A DNA stretch of 64,000 nt from an uncultured Bacteroides sp. (lineage in GTDB: Bacteria; Bacteroidota; Bacteroidia; Bacteroidales; Bacteroidaceae), in assembly GCF_963677685.1 (NCBI RefSeq), contig NZ_OY782186.1, positions 992,001-1,056,000 on the forward strand, written 5' to 3'. Below are positions 1 to 9,571 of the stretch, piece by piece. Each line of letters begins with the position of its first letter. Positions within the stretch are counted from its first letter, which is position 1. The position numbers and the translations under genes were made by a program. Under the pieces are notes generated by a model, which saw nothing but the letters and a program-made list of their open reading frames with translations, made no database searches and was not told the origin of the DNA.

Positions 1-120
1 TTGGAAATATTTGATAGATAAGGGCATTGCTATTTATACCTAAAGCTATACTGTCAATAGAGCTTTCTTGGCTTTCTGCTTGTAGACGAGTTTATTGCGG
101 TGTTATTTTTTGAGTCAGAT

Positions 121-759
121 TCAATCTATTCCGTATATAGTATCTAATTTTTTGAGAGAAGAAAAATCCATATCTTTTAGTTTTTCTATATCTTTCAATC
201 CTTTTAGATTCTTTAATTTCTCTAATTCTTTTAAGCCTTTGAAATTCTTTAATATTTCTCTTTTGTCAAAATGACCCATAGAATAAGTGTTGTAGGACTG
301 TCCGTTAATTAGTGTAATACGCCGGATATCATCGAACGACATTTCTCCAATTAGATGTGTGTATTTCTCTTTGGCTCCTTCGGTTATCATAATTAAGTCA
401 GTTATTTTGTCTCCTTTCTTTTTAATGTAAAAGGCAGAAGAAGAAGCAATTCCTTTTTGTTTCATAAGCAATTCATATTTTCCCTTATCGATGAGGTTCT
501 TAATATCCTTTTTCATCTCTTTCATTATTTTCTGATCAAATGTGGAGATAATATAGATTGCATCAAGTTGATTTGCCACTTTAGTAATAATCACATCTTG
601 ATTGATCACTCTAGGGCTCATACTTAACATTGCCTTTGAGATATAGACAGATGTTACATTGGGCATGTCATTGTATTTGTTGTAAAGGCTATTTTGCGCT
701 TTTGCATTGAATCCTAGAATCATTGCAAAAAGAATTGTAGCATAGATTATTCTTTTCAT
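121..759 (-). CDS. Secreted DUF4252-family protein
   Basis: The 212-residue product starts with a Sec signal peptide (residues 1-21, basic MKR start, hydrophobic core, cut near AKA/Q). The body resembles DUF4252 proteins of Bacteroidetes, whose function is unknown. From about residue 173 the C-terminus is a lysine/leucine-rich amphipathic stretch with repeated GLK and LEKLK units, probably a helix or coiled coil. It is the last gene of a three-gene minus-strand unit after an ECF sigma factor and an anti-sigma-like membrane protein, 16 bases behind the latter. Such proteins often travel with small sigma/anti-sigma operons, so it may be an envelope-stress target or sensor. That role is inferred from context. 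Confidence 0.75.
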   Translation of the reverse strand: MKRIIYATILFAMILGFNAKAQNSLYNKYNDMPNVTSVYISKAMLSMSPRVINQDVIITKVANQLDAIYIISTFDQKIMKEMKKDIKNLIDKGKYELLMKQKGIASSSAFYIKKKGDKITDLIMITEGAKEKYTHLIGEMSFDDIRRITLINGQSYNTYSMGHFDKREILKNFKGLKELEKLKNLKGLKDIEKLKDMDFSSLKKLDTIYGID

Positions 760-775
760 AATATAACATTTTTAA

Positions 776-1288
776 TTATTTAATTTCTTTGATCACCTCT
801 TGATTTACCCGGGATATTTCTTTTTTATTTTCTTTAAGTTCCTTGAAACCTTTATTCATATTAGTTGATACTTCCGCTAATGCTGTTTGCATGGCCTTGT
901 ATGCTTCCTGAGGATTTGTGTATGTATCCTGCGGAGTTTTGTTCATATAATAATCATCTACCTTATAACCAACGAAGAACATAATAAATAGGCAGGCAGC
1001 TATCCCCCCAACTCTCATCCAATTTATTTTACTCTTATTTCTAGGTAGGAATATTTTCTCTTCTTCTGCTTTTTTATCAATCAATATTCCTAGTTTAGTC
1101 TCTAAATCACGAGGTACCTTAAGCCGATTTGGTGAAGGGGATAAAGCTTTAAATATTTTCTGCTCATTTAGCAAAAAATCCGGCACATCCTCTCTCTCAA
1201 AATACTCTTTTAGTATTTTTTCCTCCTCCTCAGTGGCTTTCCCCTCATAAAATGCAGTTAATAGCGCCTTAATATTTTCCACTTTCAT
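776..1288 (-). CDS. Anti-sigma-like single-pass membrane protein
   Basis: A 170-residue protein with an acidic helical N-terminal part (about residues 1-50, EGKATEEEEKILKEYF) of the kind that begins Bacteroides anti-sigma factors. One transmembrane helix follows at about 90-107 (GGIAACLFIMFFVGY), then a charged helical periplasmic tail rich in Lys/Glu. It is too short to carry the FecR periplasmic domain. Its start overlaps the end of the upstream sigma factor by 20 bases, which suggests coupled translation and 1:1 supply. The inferred role is to hold the sigma factor at the membrane. Confidence 0.65.
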   Translation of the reverse strand: MKVENIKALLTAFYEGKATEEEEKILKEYFEREDVPDFLLNEQKIFKALSPSPNRLKVPRDLETKLGILIDKKAEEEKIFLPRNKSKINWMRVGGIAACLFIMFFVGYKVDDYYMNKTPQDTYTNPQEAYKAMQTALAEVSTNMNKGFKELKENKKEISRVNQEVIKEIK

Positions 1289-1784
1289 AGTTGTTTAGTT
1301 TATTAAATCGTTCACGAATTTTTTTTCGACCTCTGGATAGTAAAACTCTTACGTTTATACTATTTAATCCCGTTATTTTTTCAACCTCTTCAAATGAGCA
1401 ACCTTTTACGTCTTTCAGTAAAATGACTTTTCTCTGTTGTTCTGGTAAACAATTAATTAATTGCTTTACTTGTTGTATTTCATCTTTTGTTTCAAGGTTT
1501 TCTGTCGTTGCTGTTTCCTGTATCGTTGTTAGCTCTACTGATTTTCTTTCAATAATATGTTTACCTGAGCGCAAGATGTCAAAACACATATTTTTCACCA
1601 GTGTGACGCTGAAAGCTTCCGGGTTTTTTATTGCACTCAGCCCTTTTCTTTTGTCCCACAGTTTAAGATAAGCTTCCTGTATTAAATCTTCAGCATCCGC
1701 TTCGTTTTCTAATAGTTGATATGCTATGTAGTAGAGCTTCTGGTGAAAAGGTAAATATTTTTTCTTAAAAGTATCAGCATCCAT
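1269..1784 (-). CDS. ECF-type RNA polymerase sigma factor
   Basis: The 171-residue protein has the two ECF domains. Region 2 is near residues 10-75 (LLENEADAEDLIQEAYLKLW), binding core polymerase and the -10. Region 4 is a helix-turn-helix near 110-160 (CLPEQQRKVILLKDVKGCS, then SRGRKK). It lacks the C-terminal extensions of larger ECF groups. It is first in a minus-strand unit with an overlapping membrane anti-sigma candidate and a DUF4252 protein, which it probably autoregulates. I saw no TAnnTTTG element directly upstream. Confidence 0.85.
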   Translation of the reverse strand: MDADTFKKKYLPFHQKLYYIAYQLLENEADAEDLIQEAYLKLWDKRKGLSAIKNPEAFSVTLVKNMCFDILRSGKHIIERKSVELTTIQETATTENLETKDEIQQVKQLINCLPEQQRKVILLKDVKGCSFEEVEKITGLNSINVRVLLSRGRKKIRERFNKLNNYESGKY

Positions 1785-1860
1785 TAATATTCTCTCTTTG
1801 TTCTGTATATTTCTTAGACGTGAGATTGCTGCTTTTTGTTACAACGAATTAGTAATAAAT

Positions 1861-1925
1861 AAAATCTCTATTATTCCGATTCAGTTTTGGGTAAAAACGA
1901 TTCGGAGTAATAGAGATTTTTATTA
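1861..1925 (-). terminator. Intrinsic terminator downstream of recA
   Basis: Arms 1861-1879 and 1902-1920 pair over 19 bases with one mismatch around a 22-base loop. Read on the minus strand, the stem is followed by TTTTATTTATT. It lies between the recA stop and the sigma-factor start, so it ends the recA operon. Confidence 0.75.
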
Positions 1926-2008
1926 GTTGATTCAGATAACTTCACTCAACTATGCTTTAAAAATATGAATTTAATTCATTACTTCAGTTTGATTATGGTA
2001 TGAGAGGT

Positions 2009-3049
2009 TTATTTTACCTCTTGTAATTTTTCAAAGATCAATCCTTCCAGTTCTTCTGCTAATTCAGGGTTATCTGCCATACACTGTTTGGCAGAGTCAC
2101 GACCTTGTCCTAGTTTCGTTTCGTTGTAACTGTACCATGAACCACTTTTTTTAATTAACCCTAAGTTCGTTCCTAAATCTATAATCTCACCATTCTTGGA
2201 GATACCTGCTCCAAACATGATGTCAAATTCGGCTTTGCGAAAAGGAGGAGCAATTTTGTTCTTTACTACTTTAACGCGGACTTGATTTCCAATCACTTCT
2301 TCGCCATCTTTTAGTTGAGAAGCACGACGAATATCTAGACGTACAGAAGCATAAAATTTTAATGCATTACCACCAGTCGTTGTTTCAGGATTACCAAACA
2401 TAACTCCAATTTTTTCACGTAACTGGTTGATAAAGATGCAAGTAGTACGGGTTTTGCTAACAGTTCCTGTTAATTTTCTTAGAGCTTGTGACATGAGGCG
2501 AGCTTGCAAACCTACTTTATTATCACCCATATCACCTTCTATTTCTGCTTTAGGAGTAAGAGCAGCAACAGAGTCGATAACAATGATATCAATAGCCGAT
2601 GAGCGGATAAGTTGTTCAGCTATTTCGAGAGCTTGTTCACCGTTGTCGGGTTGAGATATCCAAAGATTATCTACGTCTACTCCTAGCTTAGAAGCATAGA
2701 AGCGGTCGAATGCATGTTCCGCATCAATAAATGCAGCTATTCCGCCTGCTTTTTGTGTTTCAGCAATGGCATGTATAGCCAATGTTGTTTTACCAGATGA
2801 TTCAGGTCCGTAGATTTCAATTATTCTTCCTCGAGGATATCCACCTATACCTAAAGCGGCATTCAAGGCGATTGATCCTGAAGGAATTACTTCTACTTGT
2901 TCTACTACGCTATCTCCCATTTTCATGATAGAACCTTTTCCGAAGTTCTTTTCTATCTTGTCCATAGCAGCCTGTAGGGCTTTTAATTTTTCGCTTGATG
3001 CCATTTTATTATTTTCGGTTTCAAAATTTAGTTCGTCTTTTTTGGCCAT
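2009..3049 (-). CDS. recA: Recombinase RecA
   Basis: The 346-residue product is a full-length RecA: ATP-dependent strand exchange in homologous recombination and co-protease for SOS repressors. The Walker A motif GPESSGKTT starts at residue 81, the Walker B strand ([15 protein letters not shown]) lies near 155-168, and the L2 region contains [22 protein letters not shown]. The N-terminus carries about 15 extra polar residues before the conserved helix, usual in Bacteroidetes. It is the third gene of a minus-strand run, 31 bases after bcp, so it probably shares the upstream promoter. No SOS box was evident. Confidence 0.98.
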   Translation of the reverse strand: MAKKDELNFETENNKMASSEKLKALQAAMDKIEKNFGKGSIMKMGDSVVEQVEVIPSGSIALNAALGIGGYPRGRIIEIYGPESSGKTTLAIHAIAETQKAGGIAAFIDAEHAFDRFYASKLGVDVDNLWISQPDNGEQALEIAEQLIRSSAIDIIVIDSVAALTPKAEIEGDMGDNKVGLQARLMSQALRKLTGTVSKTRTTCIFINQLREKIGVMFGNPETTTGGNALKFYASVRLDIRRASQLKDGEEVIGNQVRVKVVKNKIAPPFRKAEFDIMFGAGISKNGEIIDLGTNLGLIKKSGSWYSYNETKLGQGRDSAKQCMADNPELAEELEGLIFEKLQEVK

Positions 3050-3080
3050 AATGTTCAGTATTTTTAGTAGGTTATTTCTC

Positions 3081-3533
3081 CTACTTATTTATAATCTGTT
3101 CTGCATGTTCTTTAGTTTTCACTTCCTTCGGGCTAATAATACGCTCTATCACACCTTCCTCATTAATGATGAAAGTTGTGCGGAAAGTGCCCATATATGA
3201 ACGGCCATACATTTTCTTTTCGCCCCATACTCCGAATTGTTCAACTAACTTTTTATCAGTATCGGCAATGAGTGTAAAAGGCAAATTATTTTTCTCTATA
3301 AATTTTAAGTGAGATTTCTCATCATTCACGCTGACGCCAATGATCTCATATCCGGCTTTGCGAAGTTCAGAATAATTATCTCTAAGATTACATGCCTGAG
3401 TTGTGCACCCTGAGGTACTGTCTTTCGGATAAAAATAGAGTGCAAGCTTTTTCCCTTTGTAATCAGTCAGGCGAATCGTTTCGCCTTTTTCGTTTGTTCC
3501 CAATATTTCAGGGGCTTTATCTCCTACTTTCAT
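3081..3533 (-). CDS. bcp: Thioredoxin-dependent thiol peroxidase (Bcp/PrxQ)
   Basis: A 150-residue atypical 2-Cys peroxiredoxin that reduces peroxides with thioredoxin as donor in the cytoplasm. The peroxidatic cysteine C43 sits in [11 protein letters not shown] and the resolving cysteine C48 is five residues on, the Bcp/PrxQ spacing. The thioredoxin fold is complete and there is no signal peptide. It starts 4 bases after the stop of the upstream dehydrogenase and is followed closely by recA, making a three-gene operon that links oxidant defence with DNA repair. Confidence 0.95.
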   Translation of the reverse strand: MKVGDKAPEILGTNEKGETIRLTDYKGKKLALYFYPKDSTSGCTTQACNLRDNYSELRKAGYEIIGVSVNDEKSHLKFIEKNNLPFTLIADTDKKLVEQFGVWGEKKMYGRSYMGTFRTTFIINEEGVIERIISPKEVKTKEHAEQIINK

Positions 3534-3537
3534 GATT

Positions 3538-4731
3538 TTATAACTCTAGATTTTGATCAAAAACTTCATGCCAAGGTAACCCTTGTTTATTGAGTTGTTC
3601 CATAAAAGGATCCGGATTAAATTCTTCTACATTATTAACTCCCGGACGCTTCCATAGCCCTTTGAAAAACATCATCGCACCAATCATTGCCGGCACCCCG
3701 GTAGTGTAGCTAACACCTTGCATACCAGTTTCTTTGTATGCTGCTTCGTGGATACAGTTATTATATACGTAATAAGTACGCTCTTTACCATCTTTGATAC
3801 CTTTGATACGGCAACCGATAGATGTCTCACCTGTGTAATTCTCTCCTAGCTCTTGTGGGTTCGGCAATACAGCTTTTAAAAATTGAATAGGAACAATTTT
3901 TTGTCCGTTATAATCTATCTCATCAATACGAGCCATTCCGATGTTTTGGATAACTCGTAAGTGGGTAAGATATTCTTGTCCGAAAGTCATCCAGAAACGT
4001 GCTCTTTTGATAGTAGGGAAATTCTTAACCAAAGATTCCAATTCCTCATGATAGAGCAAATAAGATTCTTTAGGTCCAATATTAGGATAAGTAATAGGTT
4101 GGTGAACCTCCAGAGAACCAGTTTCTACCCATTTGCCATCCTCATAATAACGACCTTTTTGAGTGATTTCACGAATATTAATTTCGGGATTAAAGTTGGT
4201 TGCAAATGCTTTATGATGATCACCTGCATTGCAATCTACAATATCCAGATAATGAATCTCATCAAAGTAGTGTTTTGCTGCATAAGCAGTATATATACCA
4301 CTTACTCCGGGGTCAAACCCACAACCTAAAATAGCCGTAAGTCCTGCTTCTTTAAATCTTTCGTTATAAGCCCATTGCCAGCTATATTCAAAATGTGCTT
4401 CATCTTTTGGCTCATAATTGGCTGTATCCAAATAGTTCACTCCCGCTTTTAAGCAAGCCTCCATAATGGTAAGATCTTGATAAGGAAGTGCTACGTTGAT
4501 AACCAGTTCAGGTTTAAAATCATTAAAAAGCGCAACTAACTCTTCTACGTTGTCCGCATCAACCTTTGCTGTCTTGATAGCAGGATTTCCAATTGCTTTT
4601 ACTATGTCGTCACACTTAGATTGTGTGCGGCTGGCAATCATTATATCTGTAAATATCTCGGCGTTTTGTGCCACTTTGTATGCCACTACGGTTCCTACAC
4701 CTCCGGCACCAATAATTAGTACTCTACCCAT
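3538..4731 (-). CDS. Carboxynorspermidine / saccharopine dehydrogenase-family enzyme
   Basis: A 397-residue NAD(P)-dependent oxidoreductase. The Rossmann motif GAGGVGTVVAYKVAQ lies at residues 8-22, followed by a basic-residue turn (SRTQSK), and the saccharopine-dehydrogenase C-terminal domain fills the rest. In Bacteroidetes this subgroup acts as carboxy(nor)spermidine dehydrogenase, condensing aspartate semialdehyde with a diamine for spermidine synthesis; that is family knowledge. Its partner decarboxylase is not in the window. It is the first gene of the operon with bcp and recA. A saccharopine-type lysine role is less likely because no lysine genes are nearby. Confidence 0.82.
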   Translation of the reverse strand: MGRVLIIGAGGVGTVVAYKVAQNAEIFTDIMIASRTQSKCDDIVKAIGNPAIKTAKVDADNVEELVALFNDFKPELVINVALPYQDLTIMEACLKAGVNYLDTANYEPKDEAHFEYSWQWAYNERFKEAGLTAILGCGFDPGVSGIYTAYAAKHYFDEIHYLDIVDCNAGDHHKAFATNFNPEINIREITQKGRYYEDGKWVETGSLEVHQPITYPNIGPKESYLLYHEELESLVKNFPTIKRARFWMTFGQEYLTHLRVIQNIGMARIDEIDYNGQKIVPIQFLKAVLPNPQELGENYTGETSIGCRIKGIKDGKERTYYVYNNCIHEAAYKETGMQGVSYTTGVPAMIGAMMFFKGLWKRPGVNNVEEFNPDPFMEQLNKQGLPWHEVFDQNLEL

Positions 4732-4819
4732 TTTCTATTGTTGAACTTTATATTTTTGGTTTGATATTCGTTATAATGAAGCGAACTAACTGTAAGTCAG
4801 CTGTTTCAAAATCACAGAG

Positions 4820-4827
4820 CAAAGATA
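4820..4827 (-). promoter_or_regulatory. Bacteroides -7 element for the dehydrogenase-bcp-recA operon
   Basis: The minus strand reads TATCTTTG, an exact TAnnTTTG match, about 90 bases upstream of the first gene. No good TTTG -33 box lies 19-21 bases further up, so the call rests on the -7 alone. Confidence 0.4.
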
Positions 4828-4925
4828 AAAAAATAAATCGGAACACTATTATCCAAACAACATATACATTATTCGTTAACGTTGATTATCAGGAATTGTA
4901 GAAAGAGAGTAGGATATCTTTCTGT

Positions 4926-5915
4926 TTAATTCTTATTTTTTACAATGATCCACACTATTACAGGTGCCCCAAATAGAGCCGTAATGGCATTTATTGGCAA
5001 GGTTCCTTGCGAACCTGGAAGTTGCGAAATGATATCGCATATTAGTAGAACAGTGGCTCCGCATAACATGGATGTGGGGATAATAACTCTGTGATTAGCC
5101 GTTTCCATTATTCCCCTTGCGATGTGAGGCATTGTGATACCGATGAAAGCGATAGGCCCTGTGAAAGCCGTTGATGTTCCTGCCAAAATAGCTGTTGCCA
5201 CAATTGTCAGCAAGCGAAGACGCATAACTGATATACCTAGTCCCGAGGCGTAATTCTGCCCTAAGAGAAGAATATTGAGCTGTTTTTGCAATAACATTGA
5301 TAAAAGCAGCCCTCCCGAAATAGCCGAAGAAAGAATAATCATCTGTCCCCATCCAACGGAAGATAAGCTACCAAAAGTCCAGGTTATAAACAGTTTGAGC
5401 ATATCAGGATTGCTTATACTTTGGAGAATGCTAACTATGGCTCCCGCAAAGTTTCCAAACATCATACCTATAATGAGTAGAGATACTGTTTGTGGAACTT
5501 TAATAGAAGCAATAACAACAAGTAATAATACACAAGTAGATCCTAAAATTGCGGTTATGATTTGTCCCCAGCCAGCCATTATTTGGAAAGGTAGAAATGA
5601 TGCCCCCAAAGTTAACATTGCAACACCCAAGCTGGCCCCCGAAGTGACTCCCAATACATCCGGACCTGCCAACGGATTATGAAACAGTGTTTGCATCATA
5701 ACTCCTGCTACGGAAAGTGCGGATCCTGCCAAAATTGCTGTCAATGCTTTTGGTATTCTGTGATTTAAGATGATTTCCCTATATATATTGTCACTGCTAT
5801 TGCCAGTTAGTGCATGCCATACTTCATTGATAGGAAGATCTACGCTACCCAATATGATGTCAGCCATAAAAGCAAGACAGAAGGCTATTAAGAGAAAGAT
5901 GAATTTATTTCTCAT
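4926..5915 (-). CDS. FecCD/BtuC-family ABC transporter permease
   Basis: A polytopic inner-membrane permease (329 residues from this start) of the iron-siderophore/cobalamin import family, with about ten hydrophobic helices. Family motifs visible are LAGSALSVAGVMMQTLFHNPLAGPD near the N-terminal third and AFTGPIAFIGITMPHIAR near the C-terminus. I prefer the start at MRNKFIFLL, 25 bases after the stop of the binding protein. An in-frame ATG 57 bases upstream (5972) would add 19 residues and overlap that gene. It pairs with the BtuF-like lipoprotein. The ATPase normally found third is not adjacent. The substrate (corrinoid, haem or siderophore) cannot be fixed from sequence. Confidence 0.9.
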   Translation of the reverse strand: MRNKFIFLLIAFCLAFMADIILGSVDLPINEVWHALTGNSSDNIYREIILNHRIPKALTAILAGSALSVAGVMMQTLFHNPLAGPDVLGVTSGASLGVAMLTLGASFLPFQIMAGWGQIITAILGSTCVLLLVVIASIKVPQTVSLLIIGMMFGNFAGAIVSILQSISNPDMLKLFITWTFGSLSSVGWGQMIILSSAISGGLLLSMLLQKQLNILLLGQNYASGLGISVMRLRLLTIVATAILAGTSTAFTGPIAFIGITMPHIARGIMETANHRVIIPTSMLCGATVLLICDIISQLPGSQGTLPINAITALFGAPVIVWIIVKNKN

Positions 5916-5940
5916 TACTTTTATCTCTGAAATGATAGAT

Positions 5941-7080
5941 CTATTTAAGTTTTTCCATATAAACCGTTTCATAATCCGGCAACAAATTCGGATGCAGAAT
6001 TTTAATCATATCGCTGAGCAGTAAATCGGGACGCGCTACTCCACTTTCCCAATAGTCATTCCCGCCACGATTGTTTTTCCTTTTATTAATATTGTATACA
6101 CGTCCCTTCTTATATGCTTTAAATAGCTTATATTTAGCATCAGTATTTCCTAATTCTTTTAGTGAGTTCGCTTGACATCCCACCCATACATCGGCTTTGT
6201 TGAAGTTGATTAATGCCTCTTCTATCGTGTTGCTTATGCTTCCGCTAGCTGTAGTATCATTAGCATAAAAATATTTTCCTCCGGCATCGTGAAAGAGTTG
6301 GGCACTATAACTTGCCCCTGTTGGCATAGACCATGTTCCGCGATAATCTTGTCCCGAAACAATAGATGGTTTATCTGCTGCGGTAGAGGCTGTCTTTTTT
6401 ATCTTATTATATCTCTTTTCTACTGATGTAAAAATACTGTCCGCTAACTTTTCTTTATCAAAGAAGGCACCAACGAATTTAATCCATTCAGCTCGTCCTA
6501 AGAGAGTTTTCTCTTGCCATTCTATATTATAGATGATGCTTATGCCCGTTTGTTTTAAACGCCTGCTGTTTTCATCTTCAGCATTATAAGCAGAAGTCAT
6601 GATCGCTTGCGGGTGGAGTAGCATTAAGTTCTCTATATCTAGATTGAAGGCATCTCCCAAATCTTTTATCTTACCATTTTTAACATCTTGCAAAATTTTT
6701 GTGTTGTAAATATAAGAAGTACTACATACCCCTGTTACTTTGTTTAGTTCCCCCAATAAATCAAGGAATCCTAAGTGAGTAGCAGAATTTGTCATTAATG
6801 TCTGTAGTGGGATTTTTATTTTATGTCCGTCGGTCGGCACAGTAACATGATCCTCTTTCACCAAATAATATTTGTCGTATATCTCTCCTTTCTTCCAGGG
6901 ATTGAATACTGTTACTGTAGTATACTGAGGCAAATGATTTATGCTAAATCTGGTAGCGTAGGAAAGAACTACCGATGTGCTATCTTGTTGCGTTGCTGCT
7001 TTAGACTTTGAAGATCTGTTTTGACAGGAAAGGCAGATTATGCTTATGAGTATGCAGATGGGAAATAGATTCTTTTTCAT
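5941..7080 (-). CDS. BtuF/FepB-like periplasmic substrate-binding lipoprotein
   Basis: The 379-residue product has a lipoprotein signal peptide with lipobox CLSC (lipid-modified Cys near residue 19). Two lobes typical of class III binding proteins (helical backbone) follow, with conserved stretches such as GDAFNLDIENLMLLHPQAIM and NKADVWVGCQANSLKEL. It should capture an iron chelate or corrinoid and deliver it to the downstream FecCD permease. It is the first gene of the minus-strand pair and diverges from dnaK. No cobalamin riboswitch was recognised in the 278-base spacer, which weakens a B12 assignment. Confidence 0.85.
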   Translation of the reverse strand: MKKNLFPICILISIICLSCQNRSSKSKAATQQDSTSVVLSYATRFSINHLPQYTTVTVFNPWKKGEIYDKYYLVKEDHVTVPTDGHKIKIPLQTLMTNSATHLGFLDLLGELNKVTGVCSTSYIYNTKILQDVKNGKIKDLGDAFNLDIENLMLLHPQAIMTSAYNAEDENSRRLKQTGISIIYNIEWQEKTLLGRAEWIKFVGAFFDKEKLADSIFTSVEKRYNKIKKTASTAADKPSIVSGQDYRGTWSMPTGASYSAQLFHDAGGKYFYANDTTASGSISNTIEEALINFNKADVWVGCQANSLKELGNTDAKYKLFKAYKKGRVYNINKRKNNRGGNDYWESGVARPDLLLSDMIKILHPNLLPDYETVYMEKLK

Positions 7081-7106
7081 AATTAATTTGTTGATTTAAA
7101 CGCATA

Positions 7107-7114
7107 CAAATATA
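7107..7114 (-). promoter_or_regulatory. -7 element for the binding-protein/permease pair
   Basis: The minus strand reads TATATTTG (TAnnTTTG) 27-34 bases ahead of the start codon, the right distance for a short leader. The -33 box is not clear. Confidence 0.45.
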
Positions 7115-7358
7115 CGCTATAATTTTTAGATACACCCTTTAAATGCAATGATCCTTCTTTCTTTTTTTTCTGCCTTTCTGTCAGTTCTCACCCGCTGTCT
7201 AGCCTAAAATCCCAGATTTTTACTGTCACTTTCTGAATCAGAACATATCTATTTACTCTTTGGCATGAGGTTTGTATTTATACTGTCGTTCAGCGCTCCT
7301 TTTAAAAGAGCAGGAACTTAAAATGGAATTATAACAATTAAAAATTAAGATAAAAATC

Positions 7359-9272
7359 ATGGGAAAAATTATTGGTATAGACTTAGGAACCACAAACTCT
7401 TGTGTTTCTGTGTTTGAAGGAAACGAACCGGTGGTAATTGCTAATAGCGAAGGAAAACGTACTACTCCTTCTATCGTTGCTTTTGTAGACGGTGGAGAAC
7501 GTAAAGTAGGTGATCCAGCTAAACGTCAAGCTATCACTAACTCTCAAAGAACTGTGTTTTCTATCAAACGTTTCATGGGAGAAAATTGGGATCAAGTTCA
7601 AAAAGAAGTTGCTCGCGTTCCTTATAAAGTAGTGAAAGGTGATAATAGTACACCTCGTGTAGATATTGACGGACGTCTATATACTCCTCAAGAAATCTCA
7701 GCAATGGTTTTGCAAAAAATGAAAAAGACTGCTGAAGATTATTTAGGTCAGGAAGTAACAGAAGCAGTTATTACTGTTCCTGCTTATTTCAGTGATTCTC
7801 AACGTCAGGCAACGAAAGAAGCCGGACAGATTGCTGGATTAGAAGTAAAACGTATCGTAAATGAGCCTACCGCAGCTGCCTTAGCTTATGGTCTTGACAA
7901 AGCTCATAAGGATATGAAGATTGCAGTGTTCGACCTTGGTGGTGGTACATTCGATATTTCTATTCTTGAATTTGGTGGTGGTGTGTTCGAAGTTCTTTCT
8001 ACAAATGGTGATACCCATCTTGGTGGTGACGACTTTGACCAAGTTATCATTAACTGGTTAGTTGACGAGTTCAAAAACGATGAAGGAGCAGATCTTACTA
8101 AAGATCCTATGGCTTTGCAACGTTTGAAAGAAGCTGCTGAAAAGGCGAAGATCGAATTATCTTCTTCTAACAGCACTGAGATCAATCTACCTTATATTAT
8201 GCCTGTAGATGGAGCGCCAAAACACTTGGTTAAAACATTGAGCCGTGCTAAGTTTGAATCTTTGGCTCATGGCTTGATTCAGGCTTGTCTCGAACCATGT
8301 AAAAAAGCAATGAGCGATGCAGGTTTGAGTAATTCAGATATTGATGAAGTAATTCTTGTTGGTGGTTCTTCACGTATACCTGCTGTACAGAAGTTGGTAG
8401 AAGATTTCTTTGGAAAAACTCCTTCAAAAGGGGTAAATCCTGATGAAGTAGTAGCAGTAGGTGCTGCCGTACAAGGTGCTGTTTTGACAGATGAAATTAA
8501 AGGTGTAGTATTGTTAGATGTTACTCCGTTATCTATGGGTATTGAAACAATGGGTGGTGTGATGACTAAGCTTATTGATGCTAATACAACCATTCCATGT
8601 AAGAAGAGCGAAGTATTCTCTACTGCAGCCGATAACCAAACAGAAGTAACCATTCACGTGTTGCAAGGCGAACGTCCGATGGCTTCTCAAAACAAGTCTA
8701 TTGGTCAGTTTAACTTGACAGGCATTGCACCTGCTCGTCGTGGTATTCCTCAGATTGAAGTATCTTTTGATATTGATGCTAACGGTATTCTGAAAGTATC
8801 AGCCAAAGATAAAGCAACTGGTAAAGAGCAAGTAATCCGTATTGAAGCTTCAAGTGGCTTGAGTAAAGAAGAAATAGAAAAGATGAAAGCTGAAGCTGAA
8901 GCAAATGCAGATGCAGACAAGAAAGAGCGTGAGAAAGTTGATAAAATGAACCAAGCTGATAGTACAATCTTCCAAACTGAAAAACAATTGGAAGAATTGG
9001 GCGACAAACTTCCTGCTGATAAGAAAGCTCCAATTGAAGCTGCTTTGGCTAAACTAAAAGAAGCTCATAAAGCTCAGGATGTAGACGCTATTGATGCTGC
9101 TTTGGCAGAAGTAAATACTGCTTTCCAAGCTGCAAGCGCTGAGATGTATGCTCAGAGCGGAGCTCAGGGTGGTGCACAAGCTGGTCCTGACATGAATGCT
9201 GGTCAAGCAAGTGCTGATGATAGCAAACAAGGTGAAAATGTTCAAGATGCTGACTTCGAGGAAGTGAAGTAA
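7359..9272 (+). CDS. dnaK: Chaperone DnaK (Hsp70)
   Basis: The 637-residue Hsp70 starts with [13 protein letters not shown], the actin-fold phosphate-1 loop. It continues through [13 protein letters not shown] and [14 protein letters not shown] in the nucleotide-binding domain (to about residue 380), then the interdomain linker [10 protein letters not shown] and the substrate-binding domain. The disordered C-terminal tail rich in Gly/Ala/Gln ends in EEVK, the common bacterial variant of EEVD. It works with DnaJ and GrpE, which are not in this window. It is monocistronic: a divergent gene lies upstream and a strong terminator follows. No CIRCE inverted repeat was recognised. Confidence 0.99.
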   Translation: MGKIIGIDLGTTNSCVSVFEGNEPVVIANSEGKRTTPSIVAFVDGGERKVGDPAKRQAITNSQRTVFSIKRFMGENWDQVQKEVARVPYKVVKGDNSTPRVDIDGRLYTPQEISAMVLQKMKKTAEDYLGQEVTEAVITVPAYFSDSQRQATKEAGQIAGLEVKRIVNEPTAAALAYGLDKAHKDMKIAVFDLGGGTFDISILEFGGGVFEVLSTNGDTHLGGDDFDQVIINWLVDEFKNDEGADLTKDPMALQRLKEAAEKAKIELSSSNSTEINLPYIMPVDGAPKHLVKTLSRAKFESLAHGLIQACLEPCKKAMSDAGLSNSDIDEVILVGGSSRIPAVQKLVEDFFGKTPSKGVNPDEVVAVGAAVQGAVLTDEIKGVVLLDVTPLSMGIETMGGVMTKLIDANTTIPCKKSEVFSTAADNQTEVTIHVLQGERPMASQNKSIGQFNLTGIAPARRGIPQIEVSFDIDANGILKVSAKDKATGKEQVIRIEASSGLSKEEIEKMKAEAEANADADKKEREKVDKMNQADSTIFQTEKQLEELGDKLPADKKAPIEAALAKLKEAHKAQDVDAIDAALAEVNTAFQAASAEMYAQSGAQGGAQAGPDMNAGQASADDSKQGENVQDADFEEVK

Positions 9273-9301
9273 GAAACGATAAATTTCGAAAATAGTTAAA
9301 T

Positions 9302-9338
9302 AAAAAGCGTGTATCTCACTGAGTTGCACGCTTTTTTT
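9302..9338 (+). terminator. Intrinsic terminator after dnaK
   Basis: Arms AAAAAGCGTG (9302-9311) and CACGCTTTTT (9327-9336) pair perfectly over 10 bases around a 15-base loop and run into a T tract, about 30 bases after the dnaK stop. Confidence 0.88.
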
Positions 9339-9514
9339 ATTATGCTTGAGCCAGCATATTTCTTTAAGTATAAAATTCTAATTGGATGTTTTTATTTATA
9401 CTTACTGTTCCTTTTATGACATTTGAATTTTAATTGCTTAAGAATCTTTTTTAATGTCAAAAAGAAGAATATTTATCCTTGTTGACCCTTTTATTTCTTA
9501 TAAGAGTTCTTTTC

Positions 9515-9546
9515 TTTGTCAGTCTGATTAGTTTTACATATTTTTG
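9515..9546 (+). promoter_or_regulatory. Complete Bacteroides sigma-ABfr promoter for the symporter
   Basis: A TTTG -33 box at 9515-9518, a 20-base spacer and TATTTTTG at 9539-9546 match the TTTG-N19-21-TAnnTTTG consensus exactly. The implied start of transcription is about 20 bases before the ATG at 9572. The promoter lies inside the longer possible reading frame and so argues for the shorter protein. Confidence 0.65.
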
Positions 9547-9571
9547 TGAGAGAAATGTAAGATATTCGTCT

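Noticed and set aside
5916..5972. Longer start for the FecCD permease
   Set aside because: It would overlap the binding-protein gene by 32 bases and put charged residues before the first hydrophobic helix.
7081..7358. Cobalamin riboswitch upstream of the BtuF-like gene
   Set aside because: No B12-box-like sequence or suitable fold was found by eye on the minus strand.
8279..8653. Minus-strand frames inside dnaK
   Set aside because: They are antisense shadows of a highly conserved gene with no domain or start signal of their own.
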